Origin: Promerops cafer
Taxonomy: Eukaryota; Chordata; Aves; Passeriformes; Nectariniidae
DNA length: 64,000 bases
Reading direction: 5' to 3'
Assembly (NCBI GenBank): GCA_013398275.1
Contig: VZSE01014389.1
Location: 4,260,636-4,324,635 of the forward strand
The translations under genes were made by a program, and so were the position numbers. A model generated the notes under the pieces. It did no database searches and had not been told where the DNA came from. It saw only the letters and a list, made by a program, of their open reading frames with translations. The number at the start of each line of letters is the position of its first letter. Positions within the stretch are counted from its first letter, which is position 1. This document shows positions 59,901 to 64,000 of this stretch, one piece after another.

Positions 59901-62272
59901 ATTTACATCCTCTATTTCCTTAATGAAAAGCCAAAACAAATGAAATTAACCAATATTTCTTGTCTGTAAATCCCTTTCTGAGCACACTTGAAAGAATGCA
60001 GTTGCACATACAGTTAATTCTTCTAGTCTTACAAAAGTACAGCTGCTGTTACAGGAAGAGCTCATAGACTTAACAGTACTAATGCTGCAAATTCTCCCGC
60101 ACCAAGAGATTAACATGATGAATAAAGAGTCTCATGTAAGTGTTACAGCAATGGCACTAATGCTTGCCTTATAGTTCATAGGGATTTATGTTTAATGAGG
60201 AATTATGACTAACTTAAAAACAAGCAAGAAACAAGAAAACAGGGATTTTTGTTTGTGGTTTTATTTTGGTTGAGGGCATCTAAACCAGATAGGAGGCAGT
60301 GGCATAATGCTTTACACCACTTATAATTTATGTGGCTCCTGCTCTGTGATTCAATTCCCCTTCTGCATGCTGGTTATCTGAAATTACCACCAAGGAAGAC
60401 AACACAGGTATTAAAAGAGAAACAGTTCATTTCCATTTGTGAAGTTGCCAAACAATGCTTCAGGCAGCACTTCCAATGAATCATATAGTAACAGGATTAC
60501 ATCTATTCAGAGGAGCTTTTTGAAAGCTATTTACAAAACATTTTGGTTTTGAAGGATTTATTTAAAAAAAGATCCAGGTCTACTCTTACGCTGGATGACT
60601 CTAATACCTCACTTAAAATTTAAGGACATGAATCCATATTTAACTCAGTTTGGATTTTTTACATTGCAATTTATTTTTACAGCCAAAGGGAAGGGTAATT
60701 TTCTAGGGAATAATGGCAGGCTGGGATGAGTGGAGTGTTCAGAGCACAGCTGTGAGCCATTGCCATCACTTGATCATTAATTTCCAGGAAGCATCCTGTA
60801 TGAAGGGGCTGAAGTTATTGCTCTTAGAGAATAATACCTGGAAAACAATGAGCAGATGGATTATTCTTCTGGTCATATAGTTCCAGTTAGCACAGGGAAG
60901 GCATTTCAGGGAAGTGCCCCAGACTGAATTGATAAATCAGTCTTTCCTGATATTTGTAGCCTTTCTCAATATTCCACTCAGTTTAGAGTTGGCTGTGCAG
61001 TATAAACAAGAGCAGTCACAAAAAGCTTCATGCTCGCTCCAGCAAGGTAACCACTTACATGCTGCCTTCTTAACTATTCCGTAATGAAAAGCTGAATTTC
61101 CAATATCCTTCTTGGTAGGTGATATTAAATATTAATTTTACGAGCTAATTTTTTTGAAGAGTAAAAAAGAATTCTGTGCTTGTTAATTCTGCTATTTGCA
61201 GAATATCATCCACATTTTTGCTCCTACAGCACTACCCCTGTGGAAACGTACCATAGCTTAATTAGTTACAAGAGTTCTTAAGTGAAAGCTTCTTTAAAAG
61301 TAATCTTAGCAGATCTCTGTTCCTTCTTACCTTCTATGTTCTTTAATTAGAATAAAAATCCTGTCCACATCAGACAAGAAAGACTTGCCTCGACTTAGAA
61401 TAATATATTGCTGCACGTGCTGAGGGTGTAATGGTAAAGTTCCCAGTGGATGATTACAAAACAACCTATTCTAAAACATCCTATGATAAAAGAAGAGACA
61501 GCTGTCACCTGCCTAAAATACATGATAAGCAGTATGCCCTGGTTGGATTTGGAATACTCTTTTGCCTAGGCCTTCAATTACCACATAGCGATACCATCAT
61601 ATTTCTGCACATTAATTTTCCCTCAGTAAGTACCACCAGGGAGCTGTTCTGGGGTTGGCAGACAACTTTACAATTATTATAACCTCACTAAACCTGCACA
61701 TTTAACTTGACAGGTATTAAATGCACAGTAGCCAGGGCCTTTCTTTATAAAAGTCTAACTTTCTCCCTGTGGGAAGTGCTCTGGTAGGGTCTGAAACTCC
61801 TTTGCAGCAAGCAGCTCACAGCTTTAGCAGTGGATGTGCTAAATCAGCTCTTTCCAACAAGGTGTGCATTTCCTTAAACAGCCATGGTCAGCGTGATGTT
61901 GTTGCCCTGCATGTTTTGTATTCATTTATCGCATTGATGAAGAGGCAAAAGTAAGAAAGAGGTAGTAGGAGAAAGAGAGAGGCATAGCAAACAACTGTAC
62001 AGAGAGGCTTTCAAGCTGTCATGCAGACTAATCAGGGACGTTCAAGTTTATTCTGGGATGCTACCATCCCTAATTAGATCAGTGACTTCGCAACATCCGG
62101 CAGGGAATCTGGAAAAATAAGTGTCTGAGACATGAAGCCTCTGCTCTTATAGGATTACCTGCATCTCCAGACAATGCAGCTGTGCTTTTACTCCGAGCCA
62201 GGAATGAGTGTGTGGGCGTCAGGAGCCTGCTAACGATGCTGCTCTCCCATGGACTGAGCTGAAGACGGCGAG
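38901..62272 (-). CDS. MAP7: MAP7 (ensconsin, E-MAP-115), partial: 3' part of the coding region
   Basis: MAP7 is a microtubule-associated protein. Its N-terminal half binds the lattice, and its conserved C-terminal coiled-coil (MAP7 domain) recruits and activates kinesin-1. Twelve firm minus-strand exons join in phase to 541 residues plus TGA. The first partial exon gives ARRLQLSPWESSIVSRLLTP and SFLARSKSTAALSGDA. A Pro/Ser-rich linker with PPSPGNIRPAKKE follows. Then comes the MAP7 domain, from TTDPEEATRLLTEKRRLARE through almost uninterrupted Arg/Glu-rich coiled coil to KRLEEIMKRTRR. The C-terminus carries MQNDNFEEIMNLPIGSKPSR and SPEIPLNPILAFEDK and ends AEVI. These match MAP7 rather than MAP7D1/2/3, notably the SPEIPLNPILAF and AEVI ends. 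The 5' exons with the microtubule-binding region lie beyond 64000. Two extra phase-1 exons may be spliced in between the linker and the MAP7 domain. Confidence 0.95.
39130..39177. repeat. Perfect 20-bp inverted repeat with 8-nt loop
   Basis: The left arm 39130-39149 (CTCAATGCCTGCAAGAACTT) is the exact reverse complement of the right arm 39158-39177. A further AAGAACTT copy follows at 39179. It lies in the last intron of MAP7, about 220 nt upstream of the final exon in transcript order. Confidence 0.95.
39645..39871 (-). CDS. MAP7: MAP7 exon: conserved C-terminal block
   Basis: Acceptor CTTTCAG/CAATCT, donor ACAGCAG/GTAGGT; 227 nt, phase 2 to phase 1. Encodes NENGMSMQNDNFEEIMNLPI, GSKPSRLD, SPEIPLNPILAFEDK and LPQVDSVQTHQTA, a close match to the C-terminus of mammalian MAP7 and the best evidence for MAP7 over its paralogues. 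Confidence 0.96.
39872..45050 (-). other. MAP7 penultimate intron (5.2 kb)
   Basis: AT-rich noncoding sequence with an A24 run at 42326-42349. A stretch around 42040-42215 faintly resembles an old retroposon, but I cannot assign it. Open frames up to about 165 codons (41029-41523 plus) show no domain and are interleaved with frames on the other strand. Confidence 0.6.
42326..42349. repeat. Poly-A tract (24 nt)
   Basis: An uninterrupted run of 24 A directly followed by GGGGTTTT. No recognisable retroposon body precedes it. Confidence 0.9.
45051..45189 (-). CDS. MAP7: MAP7 exon: GC-rich Pro/Ala segment
   Basis: Acceptor TGCCCAG/TCGCAG, donor GGACAG/GTAAAG; 139 nt, phase 1 to phase 2. Reads APEPAAEPQLQHAVPPPHNG then VRGVVPHQPAGNAD. 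GC and CpG content are far above the flanking introns. Position, splice sites and phase on both sides support it; the sequence itself is weakly conserved. Confidence 0.85.
47608..47698 (-). CDS. MAP7: MAP7 exon: post-domain linker
   Basis: Acceptor TTTGTAG/AAATCC, donor ACAACAG/GTGAAT; 91 nt, phase 0 to phase 1. Encodes KSNDQQNGHISKANITGEAG and on to LSTTG, matching mammalian TSDQRNGDIAKGALTGG in position and pattern. Confidence 0.9.
47795..47845 (-). CDS. MAP7: MAP7 exon: RLEEIMKRTRR end of the MAP7 domain (51 nt)
   Basis: Acceptor TTGTAG/AGGCTT, donor GATAAG/GTCAGT; 51 nt, phase 0, 17 codons RLEEIMKRTRRVEAVDK. The LEEIMKRTR motif is diagnostic for the MAP7 family. Confidence 0.94.
48125..48226 (-). 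CDS. MAP7: MAP7 exon: MAP7-domain coiled coil, second part
   Basis: Acceptor CGTAG/AAAGAA, donor AAGAAG/GTAACT; 102 nt, phase 0. Encodes REEAERIRLEREKHFQREEQ and ERLERKK, nearly identical to mammalian MAP7-family REKHFQREEQERLERKK. Confidence 0.95.
49711..49903 (-). CDS. MAP7: MAP7 exon: MAP7-domain coiled coil
   Basis: Acceptor ATTGCAG/ACAAAAG, donor AAACAA/GTATGC; 193 nt, phase 2 to phase 0. Almost every residue is Glu, Arg, Lys, Gln or Ala (QRIAEERARREEEEARRQEA, RLRRQAEERE, EEMERIQKQ), consistent with a single long charged helix. Confidence 0.96.
51730..51913 (-). CDS. MAP7: MAP7 exon: Ala/Pro-rich hinge and start of the MAP7 domain
   Basis: Acceptor GTTTCAG/CAGCC, donor TTGAAAG/GTAATT; 184 nt, phase 1 to phase 2. 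An Ala/Pro stretch (PPAPPALSPAPAPPKPSAG) is followed by TTDPEEATRLLTEKRRLARE and a run of Arg/Glu heptads, the first part of the kinesin-1-binding coiled coil. Confidence 0.96.
52088..52126 (-). CDS. MAP7: Candidate alternative MAP7 micro-exon (39 nt)
   Basis: Acceptor AGCTGCAG/GTACTT, donor CTGAAG/GTATGT; 39 nt, phase 1 to phase 1, reading GTFTYPAKPNFPE. Both splice sites are good and the frame is neutral to inclusion. The short length makes chance possible. Confidence 0.45.
53694..53813 (-). CDS. MAP7: Candidate alternative MAP7 exon (120 nt)
   Basis: Acceptor GTTGCAG/GTGAATA, donor TTTGCAG/GTAAAT; 120 nt with an open frame in the required phase (1 to 1), reading GEYSSLPTGNSTGLAQLPAG then GGQQIAIADEAVQAFA. 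Skipping it leaves the frame unchanged. I do not recall an equivalent in the main mammalian isoform, so it may be a lineage-specific or cassette exon, or a chance open stretch. An internal CTACAG/GTAACA could serve as a second acceptor in the same phase. Confidence 0.5.
55460..55740 (-). CDS. MAP7: MAP7 exon: proline-rich linker
   Basis: Acceptor TTACACAG/GCATG, donor ATCAAG/GTAAGA; 281 nt, phase 2 to phase 1. Encodes SKSLPFLPGTPKQ and QTRPPSPGNIRPAKKEIKPE, followed by a Lys/Glu-rich stretch. The block is well conserved with mammalian MAP7 (RPPSPGNIRPVKREVK). Confidence 0.95.
56130..56239 (-). CDS. MAP7: MAP7 exon: TDKREKDQ..ARSSAPSPV segment
   Basis: Acceptor GCTATAG/ACTGAC, donor AGTTTG/GTAAGTC; 110 nt, phase 0 to phase 2. 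It is Ser-rich and poorly conserved. Support comes from splice sites, phase, position and the rebuilt junction codon (Trp before HASKSLP, as in mammalian RLWLPSKSLP). Confidence 0.85.
58646..58770 (-). CDS. MAP7: MAP7 exon: SCSP..SYKAMNCRNS segment
   Basis: Acceptor GTTCAG/CATCTT, donor CAGGG/GTAAGC; 125 nt, phase 1 to phase 0. Encodes SCSPLSPLSYKAMNCRNSGE and RAKLYAS, then GRRRTTH, aligning with the human SCSPIIMPYKAAHSRNS and SRRRIIHG blocks. The acceptor was chosen over two nearer AGs because only it keeps the phase and restores SCSP. Confidence 0.9.
58771..62158 (-). other. MAP7 intron (3.4 kb)
   Basis: AT-rich, no exon seen; the flanking exons join directly in phase (GDA/SCSP). Contains an A18 run at 59481-59498 and a short tandem repeat of CTTGCAGCAAAGTG near 59690-59718. 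Confidence 0.65.
59481..59498. repeat. Poly-A tract (18 nt)
   Basis: An uninterrupted run of 18 A in a MAP7 intron; no retroposon body recognised. Confidence 0.9.
62159..62272 (-). CDS. MAP7: MAP7 exon (first in window): ARRLQLSPWESS segment
   Basis: Reads A/RRLQLSPWESS, then RLLTPTHSFLARSKSTAALS and GDA, a signature shared with mammalian MAP7. Donor GATGCAG/GTAATC. The acceptor is taken as GTCCAG/CTCGCC, which keeps phase 1 and the DRARRLQ junction; its pyrimidine tract is weak, so the 5' edge is less sure than the rest. Confidence 0.9.
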
Positions 62273-64000
62273 CTGGACGTGCACCATACAAGCAAGATGT
62301 TAGATCAAACACATATAACCACATGCTGCAGAGTGTTAGTACTATTTCCTCACTTCTGCATACCATGAAATTCTTGAATCTATCCACAATAGTTCGGTGT
62401 TTTGCATTTTATTATTACTCCTTTTTAGCAGAAGAATTCCTATAGAAATATGTACATCTGAACATTTAATTTGTGTTAGTGCCCGTGGCATTACGGCAAA
62501 CTGTTACCAAATGAATACAGATATTTTGCACATCTGCCACATTCCATGTTAGGAATGACAGGATAATTTCCCTACGAGAAGAACAGTTGCCACTCCTAAA
62601 TATAGACTTCAACAGAGATGTTTGTGTCCCAAAGGCTTCCTGCACTAAAGGTATATAGTCTTCCAGTTACACTTAAACACCTTCCAAAGTTTGCCAGCCT
62701 TCCTAGAAAAACCAAAGGTTGCTTACTGCTATACAGAGAATTGTGTCAATGTTTTATCAAAGCTTTGCAAAAGGATAGTGTGCCTCAACTGCAGATACCA
62801 AGCTCAGCAGCTGCAGTTGTCTCAGTAATAGCTGAAGCCCCAAAAAACAGTAAATATATTTGATCATTAATTGTCTGTCCAAAGATCCTGCTAATAATCA
62901 GTTTCCATGTAGAACAGTAAAAAGGATCAACTTTTCACAGTGTTGCTCTGTTTTGAAAATGCACTACATGTTGACCTGGCTGCAATCACACTGCTACTTC
63001 GCTTTTCCCAGTGTTGTCTAATGCAAACATAGCTTGTCAATATAATCCTTTTATCTTGTAAAGTTTCTTTACTTTTTTTTTTTTAAATACTAATTAAACA
63101 TTTATCATGGCAAAGCGTTAACCAGAAGAATCCTCTAAGTTACTTTCTGTATTGAATTGGGTGTTTCTTTGATATTCCAATGCAACAAATTGTTTTATAA
63201 TGACTATCACAAGCCAAAACATTCAACTAACTCCCAAAGTAGTTAATTACAGCAAGCTTACACTACAGAAGTAATCTTGATGTTGCAAGCAAAATCAGGT
63301 CTTCTTACACCTCAGCATTCATTTGCCTTAGTTTAGAGTTTGCACCAACAAAACTGCAGCTTGAATTTATGAATCTCAGTCTCTATAACATTCACTGAAG
63401 TGGCTGGCTGTAACAAACTTGACATTCATTTGCGTTTTTAAAGGAAGGGATCCATCACTTTTAATAGACATAAACTCTGAATCTGTCTTTAATCTACTCC
63501 TTGCTGAGCCCCATGAAAAGAGAGGCTGATCTCAGTCTCCTCCTATGAAAACACAATTGCTTAATCTGCCCTCAGTGCTGTTTTGCACTTCTCAAATTAC
63601 TCCCTTAAATTCCAGCAATGCAATAAGGGGCATTACTATAGAAATATAGGACTCTCAAACACAGCAGACTCTTTCCCTAACTGTCCTTTTACACAATGTA
63701 CTATTGCTAGAGCTTTTTGTGATTAATGGTTCCATTCTGCAATGGTAGAGATCATACAGACACAAAAAATACCCTACAGAGACCTCCATTACAGCACACA
63801 CATTATCATTAAGCTTGCAGTTTAACAATGAAGAAATCACAGAGCTACCATTAAACTGGATGCAGTAATGGTAAAGTCTTTGCTTTCTCTCATCTCCAGG
63901 CACCATGCTCAGTATTATCACTGTTTTTTAAAGCTACTGTTGCAGGACAACAGATTCTTTTTTGTCGTCTCAGGCTTCAGTAGGTGATGCTCACAGGTGA
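62273..64000 (-). other. Upstream MAP7 intron, runs off the window
   Basis: I looked for the preceding MAP7 exon (with KYVDPVISKRLSSSS-like sequence) and did not find it, so the intron continues beyond the right edge. No other gene or repeat is recognised. Confidence 0.6.

Noticed and set aside
1..64000. CRISPR arrays, bacterial operons, tRNA or rRNA genes, viral insertions
   Set aside because: I saw no direct-repeat/spacer array, no cloverleaf with A and B boxes, and no retroviral or other viral coding similarity; the whole window fits a vertebrate chromosome.

Overview
The window looks like avian (at least sauropsid) nuclear DNA. Introns are long and AT-rich with GT..AG borders, there is one sharp CpG island, and the only interspersed repeats I can recognise are CR1 LINE fragments, the dominant bird retroposon. 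There is no prokaryotic or viral gene organisation. Almost all long open frames are chance frames in intron or repeat sequence. The real coding sequence lies in short exons, which I assembled by following splice sites, reading phase and homology.

Layout: (1) 1-3000 is a flank rising into a CpG island (about 1980-2960) carrying several YY1-type ATGGCGG motifs. From gene order around mammalian MAP7 this is probably the promoter of BCLAF1, transcribed leftwards out of the window. It may also serve the rightward gene. (2) 3052-4658 holds two antisense CR1 fragments. (3) 9896-34143 (+) is a complete 14-coding-exon gene for a 574-residue armadillo-repeat protein collinear with yeast Vac8, including an N-terminal Met-Gly with nearby cysteines that suggests lipid anchoring. 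I count this as the most interesting content. (4) 34144-38900 is a convergent intergenic stretch holding the two 3' ends. (5) 38901-62272 (-) is the 3' part of MAP7 (ensconsin/E-MAP-115): 12 certain coding exons plus two optional phase-neutral exons, ending in an 11-nt coding exon. The MAP7 5' exons lie beyond 64000.

The assembly has internal checks. All 14 VAC8-like exons join in phase to 1725 nt (574 codons plus stop). The 12 firm MAP7 exons join in phase to 541 residues plus stop after two codon-completing bases. The two genes are convergent and have no evident functional link. MAP7 is a microtubule-binding kinesin-1 recruiter; the VAC8-like protein is predicted to be a membrane-anchored ARM scaffold. 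Other structure includes a 37-bp near-perfect inverted repeat at 12837-12922, a perfect 20-bp inverted repeat at 39130-39177, and several short tandem repeats and homopolymers. All homology statements come from recall of the families, not from a search.
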